64,000 nucleotides of DNA from an uncultured Alphaproteobacteria bacterium. Lineage in GTDB: Bacteria; Pseudomonadota; Alphaproteobacteria; Rs-D84. The translations under genes were made by a program, and so were the position numbers. Of the stretch, positions 40,027 to 50,498 are shown one piece after another. The notes under the pieces are model-generated. The model was not told the DNA's origin, ran no database searches, and was given only the letters and a program-made list of their open reading frames with translations. Position 1 is the first letter of the stretch. Each line of letters begins with the position of its first letter. The stretch lies in assembly GCA_947054455.1 (NCBI GenBank), contig CAMRWN010000001.1:200966-264965 (forward strand). Reading direction: 5' to 3'.

Positions 40027-41791
40027 CACCGAAGTCGCACGCCAATTCGACCGACGGGCGGCCCTGTTTCTGACGGGCGGCACGGTTCTGACATCACTGC
40101 TGGTGCTGCGCATGCTGCAGATGCAGGTGTGGGGATACCGCGACTATCGCCGCAAGAGCGAGAACAATTCATTCCGTATTCAGATAAACATGCCGGAACG
40201 CGGACGCATCCTGTCGGCGTCGGGTACGCCGATTTCGCGCGACGCGCCGATTTACCGCATTTACATAATCCCCGAAGAGGCGCAAAATCTGGATTCGCTG
40301 ATTGAAACGGTTGCGTCGGAATTAAAACTGCCGGAAAAAACGGTGCGTCGCATCCGCGCGAAAATAAAAAAGCAGCCAAAATTCCAACCAGTCCTGGTCA
40401 GTGAAAACACGGACTGGCAGTCCCTAGCCAAGGTGCGGGCGAAAAATCTGGCGGGGCTGCGCGTGGCGGGCGGATTTGCCAGAATTTATGAACTGGGGCC
40501 GGCGGGCGCCCAAATATTTGGATATGTCAGCGCCCCGGAAAAGCCCGTGGCCGGCGCACCTTTCTTTACCACCGGCAAGACCGGCATGGAAAAAAGGTTC
40601 AACGACGAAATGGCCGGAACACCGGGCCAGACCGTGATGATTACAAACGCGGTCGGACGCATCACCGGCGAAGACAAGTCGCAGTTTGTCGCCCCGCAAC
40701 CGGGACGCGACGTGCGCACAACGATAAACGACGGGGCGCAGCGTGCGCTATACGATGCGCTGACCGCGCACAGGTCTGGTTGCGGCGTTGCGCTGGACAT
40801 TGAAACGGGCGACGTTCTGGCCATGGTTTCGACGCCGGGATTCGACCCGAACAATTTCGGCGCGGACGACGGCGACGAATATATGGCATCCCTGCTAAAG
40901 GACAGTGCAAAACCATTCATGAACAAGGCGGTCGAGGGATTGTATCCCCCCGGTTCCACATTCAAAATAATAGTTGCACTGGCCGCACTGGAATCCGGCG
41001 CAATAACGCCAAGCGAAAAGATATACTGTCCTGGTTATTGGGACTATGGGGACAGGCGTTATCACTGCTGGGAACACAAGGGACACGGCTGGGTCGATTT
41101 GGCCGGCGCGCTGAAGCATTCCTGCGACATTTATTTCTATCAGGTTGCGCTGCGCATAGGCATAGACGCGATAAAGGAAATGGCCCTGAAACTGGGGCTG
41201 ACGGAAAAATATCTGGAAGACGTCCTGCCGCGTGAAATGTCCGGGATAATGCCAGACAGAAAGTGGAAGGAAAAAAATGTCGGCGCGCGCTGGGTTCATG
41301 GCGACACGATCATATCCGGCATAGGTCAGGGATTTATTCTGACAAACTGTCTGCAGCTGGCGGTGATGACGGCGCGCGCGACATCGAACCGCGCGGTGCG
41401 GCCGCGCCTGATAAAAACGGACGGTGCGGTGCGGTTTGACACGCTGGGGCTGCAAAAGAAAAACATACGCGCCGTAATGCGCGGCCTGGAAGAGGTTTTA
41501 AAACCCGGCGGCACCGCCGCAGGCAGTGCAATAAACGTCGCCGGCGCACGAATGGGCGGCAAAACCGGCACGTCCCAGGTGCGCAGCATTTCACGCGCCG
41601 AACGCGCCAGCGGCGTCCTGACGAACGAACAGCTGAAATGGCACATGCGCAACCACGGTCTGTTTGTCGGATACGCGCCGGCTGCAAATCCGAAATACGC
41701 GGTCTGCGTCATAACAGAGCATTCCGGTTCATCCGGCCCGGCGGCGCGCGCGGCGGCGGCGGTGATGCGCGAACTGTTGGGGGGAAAATAA
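40019..41791 (+). CDS. mrdA: Penicillin-binding protein 2
   Basis: Class B PBP: NMPERGRILSASGTPISRDAPIYRIYIIPEEA; LYPPGSTFKIIVALAAL; KTGTSQV. Confidence 0.96.
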   Translation: MIDTEVARQFDRRAALFLTGGTVLTSLLVLRMLQMQVWGYRDYRRKSENNSFRIQINMPERGRILSASGTPISRDAPIYRIYIIPEEAQNLDSLIETVASELKLPEKTVRRIRAKIKKQPKFQPVLVSENTDWQSLAKVRAKNLAGLRVAGGFARIYELGPAGAQIFGYVSAPEKPVAGAPFFTTGKTGMEKRFNDEMAGTPGQTVMITNAVGRITGEDKSQFVAPQPGRDVRTTINDGAQRALYDALTAHRSGCGVALDIETGDVLAMVSTPGFDPNNFGADDGDEYMASLLKDSAKPFMNKAVEGLYPPGSTFKIIVALAALESGAITPSEKIYCPGYWDYGDRRYHCWEHKGHGWVDLAGALKHSCDIYFYQVALRIGIDAIKEMALKLGLTEKYLEDVLPREMSGIMPDRKWKEKNVGARWVHGDTIISGIGQGFILTNCLQLAVMTARATSNRAVRPRLIKTDGAVRFDTLGLQKKNIRAVMRGLEEVLKPGGTAAGSAINVAGARMGGKTGTSQVRSISRAERASGVLTNEQLKWHMRNHGLFVGYAPAANPKYAVCVITEHSGSSGPAARAAAAVMRELLGGK

Positions 41792-41792
41792 A

Positions 41793-42938
41793 ATGGCACG
41801 GCAGACCCGCGTTTCCAACGCCAGCATGATGAGCTTTTCCGAAAAACTGTCGCGTTTTTCGTGGGGGCTGTTCATACCGATGTGCATAGTGCTGGCGATA
41901 TCAATCGTTGTGCTGTATTCGGCCGGACACGGCGCGTGGCGGCCGTTTGCACTGTCGCAGCTGGCAAAAATAACGCTGGGGTTCGCAGTATTTTTCTTTG
42001 CGGCGTTCACCAACATCAAGACATGGATAAAATCAGCCTATGTCATATATGCGGTCGCGCTGGCGATGATTGTGATGGTGACATTCGTCGGTCATACGGG
42101 CATGGGCGCACAGCGGTGGCTGAATCTGGGAATCATACACGTCCAGCCATCAGAATTCATAAAAATCGCGCTGGTGCTAGCGCTGGCGCGGTATTTCGCA
42201 TGGATGAATTCCGTCGAACTGTCCCAGTTGAAAAATTACGTCGTTCCGATAATGATGCTGCTGGTTCCGTTCGGCCTGATTGTGGCCCAGCCGGATTTGG
42301 GCACGGCACTGTCGATGGGAATGATTACCGTCGGAATGTTCTATATTGTCGGCGCGCAAAAGAAATGGTTTATTATCGCGGCGGTACTGGGGCTGTGCGC
42401 GGCGCCACTGGTGTGGTTCGGCGGACTGCACGACTATCAGCGCCAGCGCATAATAACATTTATAAACCCCGACCAGGACGCGCGTGGCGCGGGATACCAG
42501 ATAAACCAGGCAAAAATCGCATTCGGCAGCGGCGGCATCGTCGGCAAGGGATACATGAACGGTTCACAGTCCCAGCAGTCATTTCTGCCGGAAAAACAAA
42601 CCGACTTTATATTCACCATGCTGGGCGAAGAATTCGGATTTATCGGCGCAGCGGCGCTGCTGGCGCTCTATAGCATAATAATACTGGTTCTGTTTTGGTG
42701 TGCAAAAATGTGCAGGAACAGGTTCGGCCAGTTAATATGCTTTGGTTTTATGTTGAACTTTTTCATTTATTATTTTATAAATATTTCCATGGTGCTGGGG
42801 TTGATGCCGACCGTCGGCGTGCCGCTGCCCCTGATGTCATTTGGCGGCAGCAGCCTGCTGTCCCTGATGTTCGGGTTCGGCATTGCGCAGAACGCGCATA
42901 TTCACAAAGACCAGCAGCTGTCTGCCAAAGGAAGCTGA
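41793..42938 (+). CDS. rodA: Rod shape-determining protein RodA
   Basis: SEDS family: GAQRWLNLGIIHVQPSEFIKIALVLALARYF; QPDLGTALSM; PEKQTDFIFTMLGEEFGFIG; GVPLPLMSFGGSSLLSLM. Confidence 0.97.
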   Translation: MARQTRVSNASMMSFSEKLSRFSWGLFIPMCIVLAISIVVLYSAGHGAWRPFALSQLAKITLGFAVFFFAAFTNIKTWIKSAYVIYAVALAMIVMVTFVGHTGMGAQRWLNLGIIHVQPSEFIKIALVLALARYFAWMNSVELSQLKNYVVPIMMLLVPFGLIVAQPDLGTALSMGMITVGMFYIVGAQKKWFIIAAVLGLCAAPLVWFGGLHDYQRQRIITFINPDQDARGAGYQINQAKIAFGSGGIVGKGYMNGSQSQQSFLPEKQTDFIFTMLGEEFGFIGAAALLALYSIIILVLFWCAKMCRNRFGQLICFGFMLNFFIYYFINISMVLGLMPTVGVPLPLMSFGGSSLLSLMFGFGIAQNAHIHKDQQLSAKGS

Positions 42939-42942
42939 TAAA

Positions 42943-45204
42943 ATGAATTTATTGATTGTGGAATCTCCGTCAAAAGCGAAAACGATTGAAAAGTATCTGG
43001 GTGCTGGATGGCGCGTCATTGCGTCTGTCGGGCATGTGCGCGACCTGGTGCCGGAAAACGGCAGTGTCGACACGGAACACGATTTCGCAATGCGCTGGCA
43101 GATAATGCCGGGCAAGGAAAAGCAGCTGAAACTGATTACAGACGAGGTAAAAAAAGCAGACGCGGTTTATCTGGCGTCCGACCCTGACCGCGAGGGCGAG
43201 GCCATAGCCTGGCACATTCTGGACATTTTGAATTCAAAAAAACTGCTGGCCGGGAAAAAAGTATACCGCGTGGCGTTCCATGAAATAACGAAAAAGGCCG
43301 TTCTGGCCGCAATTGAAAACCCGCGTGAAATAGACGCAAACCTGGTTGACGCGTACCTGGTGCGGCGCGCGCTGGACTATCTGATAGGGTTTGGTATATC
43401 GCCGCTGCTGTGGCGGCGCAATCTGGGCAAGTCCGCCGGCCGCGTTCAGTCGGTCGCGGTAAAGCTGGTTGTTGACCGCGAACGCGAGATAGAAGCATTC
43501 CGTCCCGTCGAATACTGGTCCCTGGACGCGATGTGCGCGCGCGACGCCGAAGAATTCAAGGCCGGCCTGATTAAATTCGACGGCGAAAAAATCGAAAAAA
43601 TGACAATCGGGACCCAGGCGCGCATGAACGAAATCATGTCGCGACTGTCGGCGCCGTGCGCGGGTTCGGTCATACAGATTGAGAAAAAGAAAATATCGCG
43701 CCGCCCGGCCGCGCCGTTCACCACCAGCACCCTGCAACAGGAAGCCGCAAGAAAACTTTATTTCTCTTCCAAGCGGACGATGGGCGCGGCGCAAAAACTG
43801 TATGAACAGGGGCTGATAACATACATGCGAACCGATGCGACAAACCTGTCCGCGGACGCGGTTGCGCAGATACGCGGATACATCGGCGCGAAATACGGGG
43901 AAAAATTCCTGCCGAAGAATCCGAACGTCTATATAACAAAATCCAAGAACGCCCAGGAAGCGCACGAAGCCATACGCCCAACGCACTTTGACGGCGCGCC
44001 GGAAAAGCTGACCGGGGACGAAGCGAAACTGTTCGAACTGATATGGAAACGCACAATCGCGTGCCAGATGACCAACGCCGAATTTGACTCTGTCGCGGCG
44101 GACATTGAAACGGCCGACAAAAACGCGGTGTTCCACGCCGTCGGCACAACGCGAACGTTTGACGGATTTATGCGCGTATATACCGAGACGCGCGATGACG
44201 ACACGGATTCGACCGAATCAAAACTGCCATCATTGGCGGTCGGCGACGCGGTCGACATACGCGAATTCATCCCGCTGCAGCACTTTACACAACCGCCTGC
44301 ACGGTACACCGAAGCATCACTGGTCAAGAAACTGGAAGAACTGGGCATCGGGCGCCCGTCCACATACGCGGCGATTATGTCAACGATTGTCGACAGAAAA
44401 TATGTCGAGCAGGACAAGCAGCGCCGTTTTCACCCGACATCGGGCGGATGGGTCATCGCGTCGTATCTGGCGAAATATTTCCAGGAACTGGTCGATGTGA
44501 ATTTTACCGCCAAGACAGAAGACACGCTGGACGACGTATCAAACGGCAAGACAAAAAAGGTCGCCGCACTGGACGCGTTCTGGGGGCCGACAAAGTCAAT
44601 GATTGACGGCGCGCGCGAAATCAAGACCGCCGAAATTATCGACCACATAAACGAATTCATGCACGCCCACATGTTCGGCGACCAAGACGGCAAATGCCCC
44701 AAATGCGGTGGAAAACTGGGGATAAAATTGTCCAAGTTCGGCCCGTTTATCGGATGCGCGAACTATCCCGAATGCAATTATACACAGCGTCTGGGCGATG
44801 CAGACACACCGGCCGCGGCGGCGACCGGCGACGCCCCCCAGGCAAAACCCGGCGTGGTTGAACTGGGCGACGGGATATCGTTCCGTGTGGGCCGGTTTGG
44901 TCCCTATATAACCGACGGCGAAAAAAATGTCGCGGCAAAGCAGTATACCGCCGAAACCATAACACTGGATGCGGCGCGCGAACTGCTGGGGGGTGCCGGG
45001 AAAAAGGCGGAACCCGTTGAAATCGGTGAAAATCCCGCCACTGGAAAAATGATTTACTATTATCCGACCGGCCGGTATGGGGCCTACATCTCGTCGAACA
45101 AGGTAAATGTTTCGGTCAAGCAGCAGCCCACCCTGGACGAGGCGGCCGAACTGATTAACAACAAAAAACCGGCCGCGCGGCGCGGTTTTGCCAAGAAGAA
45201 ATAA
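42943..45204 (+). CDS. topA: DNA topoisomerase I
   Basis: MNLLIVESPSKAKTIEKYLG...LASDPDREGEAIAWH...TYMRTDATNLS; one zinc ribbon CPKCGGKLGIKLSKFGPFIGCANYPECNYTQ. Confidence 0.98.
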   Translation: MNLLIVESPSKAKTIEKYLGAGWRVIASVGHVRDLVPENGSVDTEHDFAMRWQIMPGKEKQLKLITDEVKKADAVYLASDPDREGEAIAWHILDILNSKKLLAGKKVYRVAFHEITKKAVLAAIENPREIDANLVDAYLVRRALDYLIGFGISPLLWRRNLGKSAGRVQSVAVKLVVDREREIEAFRPVEYWSLDAMCARDAEEFKAGLIKFDGEKIEKMTIGTQARMNEIMSRLSAPCAGSVIQIEKKKISRRPAAPFTTSTLQQEAARKLYFSSKRTMGAAQKLYEQGLITYMRTDATNLSADAVAQIRGYIGAKYGEKFLPKNPNVYITKSKNAQEAHEAIRPTHFDGAPEKLTGDEAKLFELIWKRTIACQMTNAEFDSVAADIETADKNAVFHAVGTTRTFDGFMRVYTETRDDDTDSTESKLPSLAVGDAVDIREFIPLQHFTQPPARYTEASLVKKLEELGIGRPSTYAAIMSTIVDRKYVEQDKQRRFHPTSGGWVIASYLAKYFQELVDVNFTAKTEDTLDDVSNGKTKKVAALDAFWGPTKSMIDGAREIKTAEIIDHINEFMHAHMFGDQDGKCPKCGGKLGIKLSKFGPFIGCANYPECNYTQRLGDADTPAAAATGDAPQAKPGVVELGDGISFRVGRFGPYITDGEKNVAAKQYTAETITLDAARELLGGAGKKAEPVEIGENPATGKMIYYYPTGRYGAYISSNKVNVSVKQQPTLDEAAELINNKKPAARRGFAKKK

Positions 45205-46829
45205 TGGCCCCGACAAAATACAGTTATTCAAACTTCACCGACGAGCTGCGTACGCGGCTTTCCATCGTCGACGTTGTCGGGCGGCGTGTTCCGCTGACGA
45301 AAAAGGGTCAGAACTATTGGGGTTGCTGTCCGTTTCATAATGAAAAGACCCCCAGTTTTTCCGTGAACGAGGAAAAGGGATTTTATCACTGCTTTGGCTG
45401 CGGGGAACACGGGGACATAATATCCTTTACAATGAAATCCAACAACATGGATTTCAAGGCCGCGATTGCGGAACTGGCCCAGACGGCCGGACTGAAACTG
45501 CCCGACTACAAACCAAAACCCGCCGCGCAAATCGCGCGCGAGGAATCGTACACCCAGATAATGGAGGCCGCGACAAAACTGTACCAGGCGCGCCTGTTCG
45601 ATGCCGACGGCGCGGCGGCGCTGGAATATATACGCGGTCGCGGATTTTCCGACGAGATGATAAAAAAATACCGCATCGGATACGCGCCGCGCGGTGGAAT
45701 CATCGCCGGCAGATTTGCAAACACCAAACAGGAAAACCTGTTGGCGACGGGCTTGTGCCGGCGGGGCGATTACGGGCTCTATGATTTCTTTCGCGACAAG
45801 CTGATGTTTCCAATCTTCAATACACAAGGCCAGGTGGTTGCATTTTCCGGACGCAGCATGGACGGTTCTGAACCAAAATACATCAACACCACCGACACAG
45901 AAATGTTTCACAAGCGCAGGACGGTTTTCGGACTGAACTTTGCGCGCGACGCGATATACCGCGCCGGTCGCAGCATCGTTGTCGAAGGACAGATTGACGC
46001 GATACGCATGCAGTCGAACGGATTCCCGGAAACGGTCGCGCCGCTGGGCACATCCCTGACCGAGGATCACGTGGCGCTGCTGTGCAAGTCCAACAGAAAC
46101 ATAACGTTTTGCTTTGACGGCGACGGCGCCGGCCAAAAGGCCGCTGCACGCGCGGCATCGCTGGTCATGCCGTTCCTGCGCGAAACGTCCGACGTGCGCT
46201 TTGCATTCGTCAGCGGCGGCAAAGACCCGGACGAGGTGTTAAAGTCCGGCGGTGCGTCCGCCATGCGCCGCATAATAGACGACGCGGTTGGAATAATAGA
46301 TTTCATGTGGAATCTGGCAAACAAAAGCTTTCTGGTTTCAACACCGGCCGGACGCACGCAGGCTGAAAAATTCCTGGCCAAGGAAATTGAAAAAATACAG
46401 GACGCGCAATTCAAATCCGAAATCACCAAGGAATATGATTCACGAAAATTCAACATGTGGCACAAATGGAAAAAATCCCCGCAAAAGACCGCGGCGCCTG
46501 TGCCGTCGGTCGACGACATAACGCGCAATACGCTGGTCTATATCACCGGTGCATATCCGGCGCTTGGCGAACGTTATGCCGAATTTCTGGGCGGGCTGGG
46601 GATATCTTTTGACGCAACAACCCCGGACATGAACATGGACGAGACGGCGGCCGAAAAATACATAGTGTCGCTGAAGCTGCAGAAATACATGGAAAAAATG
46701 CAGAACAAAAAGAAAGAAATTCTGGCCGCGATGCTGGCCGGCGACGCGGCGGCCGCCCAGCAAATGGCCCAGGTGGACGCCGAAATCGCGCGCGCACGCG
46801 AAAAGCTGGAAAAACTGATATCCATATAA
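45204..46829 (+). CDS. dnaG: DNA primase
   Basis: CPFHNEKTPSFSVNEEKGFYHCFGCGEHGDIISF zinc-binding domain; VVEGQIDAIRMQSNGF; FCFDGDGAGQKAA toprim. Confidence 0.97.
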   Translation: MAPTKYSYSNFTDELRTRLSIVDVVGRRVPLTKKGQNYWGCCPFHNEKTPSFSVNEEKGFYHCFGCGEHGDIISFTMKSNNMDFKAAIAELAQTAGLKLPDYKPKPAAQIAREESYTQIMEAATKLYQARLFDADGAAALEYIRGRGFSDEMIKKYRIGYAPRGGIIAGRFANTKQENLLATGLCRRGDYGLYDFFRDKLMFPIFNTQGQVVAFSGRSMDGSEPKYINTTDTEMFHKRRTVFGLNFARDAIYRAGRSIVVEGQIDAIRMQSNGFPETVAPLGTSLTEDHVALLCKSNRNITFCFDGDGAGQKAAARAASLVMPFLRETSDVRFAFVSGGKDPDEVLKSGGASAMRRIIDDAVGIIDFMWNLANKSFLVSTPAGRTQAEKFLAKEIEKIQDAQFKSEITKEYDSRKFNMWHKWKKSPQKTAAPVPSVDDITRNTLVYITGAYPALGERYAEFLGGLGISFDATTPDMNMDETAAEKYIVSLKLQKYMEKMQNKKKEILAAMLAGDAAAAQQMAQVDAEIARAREKLEKLISI

Positions 46830-46838
46830 ATGCAAAAA

Positions 46839-46862
46839 TACCGGCAAACGCCGGTGTTTTTA
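46839..46862. terminator. Terminator hairpin TACCGGCAAACGCCGGTG + T-tract
   Basis: Inverted repeat between convergent dnaG and the HExxH ORF. Confidence 0.8.
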
Positions 46863-46864
46863 TT

Positions 46865-47473
46865 CTATTTAAAACATTTCTTCAGCGCTTCCCCGGTATC
46901 GGACAGGTCGATGCGCTTGTTTCGAATTTCTTCGGCCGCCTTTATCTTCTGCTTTACCAGAATCAAATCCGGATGCGCCTGCAGTTGCGCGTTCAATTCG
47001 CCGATTGCGGCGTCCATTTCATCCGAACTGGCGGCAAAAACCGGCATTATCGAATTGGCGGCGGAATAAACGGCCGAACGCAGTTCGTCGGCATAATCGT
47101 CAATAACGGACAAATATGCACGGATATGTTCATCCTCGTGCGAGAGAACGGCATCATACGAACACGTATCCGGACTGTGCCGCATGTCGATGCGAACCAA
47201 AAAATCGCTGTATCCGACGGTCGCCTCGACCGATTTCAGCGCGATGCAAAAACCGTCCTCGACCGATGTGATGTCCGCGGTTATGTCATAATTGTCGACC
47301 ATCGTCGCAACCACGTTCCCATGCCATAAATCCATCGCCGTCAACGGCTGAACCACAGATTTCGTCCATCCGGGCGACACGATTTGAACCGCGGGATTCA
47401 TTTTGTACGACATGCATTCATCCGCCGCGGCCGGCGCCGCCAACAGCATAAAAAACACGCCTGCAAATTTCAT
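46865..47473 (-). CDS. Secreted protein with HExxH-type motif (HEDEH), putative zincin
   Basis: Signal peptide MKFAGVFFMLLAAPAAADE; CSYDAVLSHEDEHIRAYLSVIDDYADEL; family not identified. Confidence 0.55.
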   Translation of the reverse strand: MKFAGVFFMLLAAPAAADECMSYKMNPAVQIVSPGWTKSVVQPLTAMDLWHGNVVATMVDNYDITADITSVEDGFCIALKSVEATVGYSDFLVRIDMRHSPDTCSYDAVLSHEDEHIRAYLSVIDDYADELRSAVYSAANSIMPVFAASSDEMDAAIGELNAQLQAHPDLILVKQKIKAAEEIRNKRIDLSDTGEALKKCFK

Positions 47474-47478
47474 GATTC

Positions 47479-49890
47479 CTATACGCCCTGTTTCTTCAGG
47501 TATTCGGACACAAATCCGGTGCCGTACATTTTATACAGCTCTTCGGCCAGCAGCACGGATGAACGTCCCGATTCAAACAGCCGCAGCAGATTGCCCAGCC
47601 CGCCCAGTTCCGTGTTCAATATGACAGATTCCCCGGACACCGGCCGCGACAGCAGAACCGCGCGCTTTAGATTCGGATACGCCTTGCCCTGGATAAACGC
47701 CATTTCCAGCGGATTAAGGTTCCAGTGCGCGTAATCGGACGCATCGGCCGCGGGGTTGCGGAAAAACAGAACCGTCTGGGCCTGGCCGCGAACAACGTCG
47801 CCGATACCCAGCTTGTCCAGTACGTTGGCGCGCTGGAATGCGACCATGTATGCCTGGCGGTTTTTGCGTCCCTCCTGCAGGCCGGTTATGAAATTGTCGC
47901 GGAACATTTTGTTTTCCAGCATGGGCGCCGTTTCGTCAATCATAATCAGCGACGGATTTCCGCCAGACACCGTTATGTTGTTTATTCTGTGCAGAATGTA
48001 CGATATCACCGCCGGGGCCAGCGTCTGGTCCTGCAAGATGTCGGTGAAATCGAATGTCGTCAGGCGCGCCTGCAGGTCCAGTGTATCGGAATCTTCGTTG
48101 AAAATATCGCCGTACTGCAACGGGTCAACCCATTTTTTCAGTGCGCCGCGCATGTTGCCCGCGGACGAGAAACAGCTCTCCCACAGGTTTTTCAACATTC
48201 TGTCCCGCGTGGACAGATAATCGAAATTCACCGACACGGCGCGTGCAATCTCGTCTGCGGAAAAGACGTCGTTCTGGTCCGATATTATCGAAAACCAGCG
48301 CCGCAGAAATGCCCTGTTCTCGGCGGTGTCGGGCATCTTGAGCGGATTCAGACGCGTCTGGAAAGACGCCGCCATCGGGTCGCTGTCCTTTTCCTTGCCG
48401 TGCATGGTTATGTATTTGCCCCCCACCGCCAGGGTAAATATCTCGGCACCTTTGTTGCGGTCGAAAAAGAACGCCTTCAGCTTTTGATGACGCAGCGACT
48501 GTGCAATCAGAAAACTGAACAATGTTGTCTTGCCCCCGCCCGTTGGCCCGATTGTCAGCGTGTGCCCCACCGCCGCCGGTTTGTCCGAAACATGAAACTG
48601 GAACTGATAGGGCGTTCCCTGCGCGGTCGGGAATACAACCAGCGGCCCCGGCCCCCAGTCCGAATTTTCAACACCGCGCGGCTGGGTCGACATGGGAATG
48701 CTGACCGCCGCCGTCCGCGACAACAGTTTAAAGCTGCGCGGGAAAACATCAAATCCCGGAATCTGGGCGAACCATGAAACCTTTGACGCAAATGTCTCTA
48801 CAATCGGGGAAACGCCAAATCCCGCACTGATTTTCTTAAAATCGTCTATGTATTTGTTCAATTCTTCGGGCGTCGCGCCAAACAAAACAAACAGCGGGTA
48901 ATAATTGACCAGCGTCTGGTTCCCGGAAATGTTTTCATCCATGGCGTTCTGGGCGGCGGCAAGCTGCTCGACCGCGGATGTTTCTTTTTCGTCGGCGGTC
49001 GACTGGCGCTGGCGTATGGCCATTTCAACGTCGGACGCACCCATGATACGGAACCCGTTCATACAAATCATTTCGGTCTGGATTGTGGATACGGAATTAA
49101 AAAACTCTTCGTCCAGATAATCGGGCGACACGCGAAACGACAACATTGCGGCAAACGACTGGGTATCCCCGCTCTGATATCTGACCAGGCCGTCGCGCAT
49201 AAAGTCAACGTCGTCGACCGTTGTCAGTTCTGCAATACGCTGGTCGCACACGGCCGGCGCGGGCTTTGTAATCGGGGACAGTATGCGCCCGAAAAAGCGC
49301 GCCATGTTGTCGCGTGAATCGTTTTTCAGCACGCGCGGACGGTACGGCGCCAAAATGGATTCGATATAGTTTCCGTACTGGTTCAGCTTATCCCGGGCGC
49401 CGGCACCGGATACCGACAGCACGATGTAGTAATTGTTCAAAAATATGCGCAGCCCCTGGTCGCGCCATTTGTCATATATTTTTTGCAGAACCGGCTGGTG
49501 GAATTCCCAATGCTCGCTTTCCTGGGCGGAATCGCGAATCATGAAAAAGCGCATAACCACGCCGGAATCATGAATCTGGTTGAACAGCTGCGTGCGCAAA
49601 TCCAGGAATTTTTCACGCGTTGCTTCGTCCTGCATGCTGGTCTGGACGCCGTCGACACGATAAACCCGCACCAGCGACCCGTCGGTCAGTTCCATTGAAT
49701 TGTCGGAAAACACCGTTTTAAACGGCAGATACTGCGCATAATGCGTGTATCCGAAACCGGGGAATATGCGCCGTGTCAAAACGGGTATGTAAATCATCAG
49801 CATGATAAACACGAAAATCACCGCCATCACAACAATGGTCAGTGTTATCGGAAAACCGCCGCCGGCAAAATAATTAAAAAATCCGTTCAT
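47479..49890 (-). CDS. virB4: Type IV secretion system ATPase VirB4
   Basis: GHTLTIGPTGGGKTTLFSFLIAQSLRHQKLKAFFFDRNKGAEIF; LIMIDETAPMLENKMFRDNFITGLQEGRKNRQAYMVAFQRAN; CagE/VirB4 N-region. Confidence 0.95.
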   Translation of the reverse strand: MNGFFNYFAGGGFPITLTIVVMAVIFVFIMLMIYIPVLTRRIFPGFGYTHYAQYLPFKTVFSDNSMELTDGSLVRVYRVDGVQTSMQDEATREKFLDLRTQLFNQIHDSGVVMRFFMIRDSAQESEHWEFHQPVLQKIYDKWRDQGLRIFLNNYYIVLSVSGAGARDKLNQYGNYIESILAPYRPRVLKNDSRDNMARFFGRILSPITKPAPAVCDQRIAELTTVDDVDFMRDGLVRYQSGDTQSFAAMLSFRVSPDYLDEEFFNSVSTIQTEMICMNGFRIMGASDVEMAIRQRQSTADEKETSAVEQLAAAQNAMDENISGNQTLVNYYPLFVLFGATPEELNKYIDDFKKISAGFGVSPIVETFASKVSWFAQIPGFDVFPRSFKLLSRTAAVSIPMSTQPRGVENSDWGPGPLVVFPTAQGTPYQFQFHVSDKPAAVGHTLTIGPTGGGKTTLFSFLIAQSLRHQKLKAFFFDRNKGAEIFTLAVGGKYITMHGKEKDSDPMAASFQTRLNPLKMPDTAENRAFLRRWFSIISDQNDVFSADEIARAVSVNFDYLSTRDRMLKNLWESCFSSAGNMRGALKKWVDPLQYGDIFNEDSDTLDLQARLTTFDFTDILQDQTLAPAVISYILHRINNITVSGGNPSLIMIDETAPMLENKMFRDNFITGLQEGRKNRQAYMVAFQRANVLDKLGIGDVVRGQAQTVLFFRNPAADASDYAHWNLNPLEMAFIQGKAYPNLKRAVLLSRPVSGESVILNTELGGLGNLLRLFESGRSSVLLAEELYKMYGTGFVSEYLKKQGV

Positions 49891-50187
49891 TTACGCCACC
49901 AATTTGTCCGGTATCTTTTTTTTAAACAGCTGTATCTTGGCCGACACAATCTGCCCCAGCTGGGGGTCGCGTTTCGACACCGCCGCCAGCGCCATGTGAA
50001 CAAGGCCCACGGATATCAGAAAATACATCGGATTCACCCAGCTGTCGGGGCCGTATAAAAGCAGTCCCGCGACAAAAGCAATTATAAAAATCAAAAATTG
50101 AATCGCAAAGTTCATGACCGCCAAACCGTACGGCACATAAAATATGCGCGCTGGATTCGCCAAAGCTTTCAATACCTGCTGTTTCAT
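49891..50187 (-). CDS. virB3: VirB3-like T4SS inner membrane protein
   Basis: Small protein with two TM segments immediately upstream of virB4: LKALANPARIFYVPYGLAVMNFAIQFLIFIIAFVAGLLLYGPDSWVNPMYFLISVGLVHMALAAVSKRDPQ. Confidence 0.8.
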   Translation of the reverse strand: MKQQVLKALANPARIFYVPYGLAVMNFAIQFLIFIIAFVAGLLLYGPDSWVNPMYFLISVGLVHMALAAVSKRDPQLGQIVSAKIQLFKKKIPDKLVA

Positions 50188-50217
50188 CTTCTCTCCGGAT
50201 GTTAAGAATTATAACAA

Positions 50218-50411
50218 TTTCAACAGTTTTCAACAAGTATAAAAAGCCGTTGAAAAAAATTGTTGAATATGTTTAAAACAGACGCTCTTTTCAACCGTTA
50301 ATTATTTTACGCATTTTTCAACAATTTTGCAAAAAAGCCGGGAAATGCTGGAAAAAATTGTTAAAAAACTGTTAATAAAAAAACAATTCCGGTTTTCAAC
50401 AAAATCAACAG
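50218..50411. repeat. Cluster of TTTTCAACA-like nonamers on both strands
   Basis: At about 50218 TTTCAACAG, 50227 TTTTCAACAA, 50260 TTGTTGAATA, 50287 CTTTTCAACC, 50313 TTTTTCAACAATT, 50391 GGTTTTCAACAA, 50403 AAATCAACAGG in a noncoding AT-rich gap. Confidence 0.6.
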
Positions 50412-50446
50412 GGCCTACAAAAACAACAAAAAATATTAATAAGTAT

Positions 50447-50474
50447 TTGATTTTTTACAAAAACCGTTTATAAT
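50447..50474 (+). promoter_or_regulatory. Sigma70-like promoter TTGATT-N16-TATAAT for rpmJ
   Basis: -35 TTGATT (50447-50452), -10 TATAAT (50469-50474), rpmJ ATG at 50499. Confidence 0.65.
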
Positions 50475-50498
50475 GACCACGCAATAAAGGATTCAGAC

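Noticed and set aside
47725-48777. 350-aa plus-strand ORF
   Set aside because: Antisense to virB4.
50218-50411. oriC with DnaA boxes
   Set aside because: Motifs lack the conserved DnaA-box core (TTWTNCACA); reported only as an unexplained repeat cluster.
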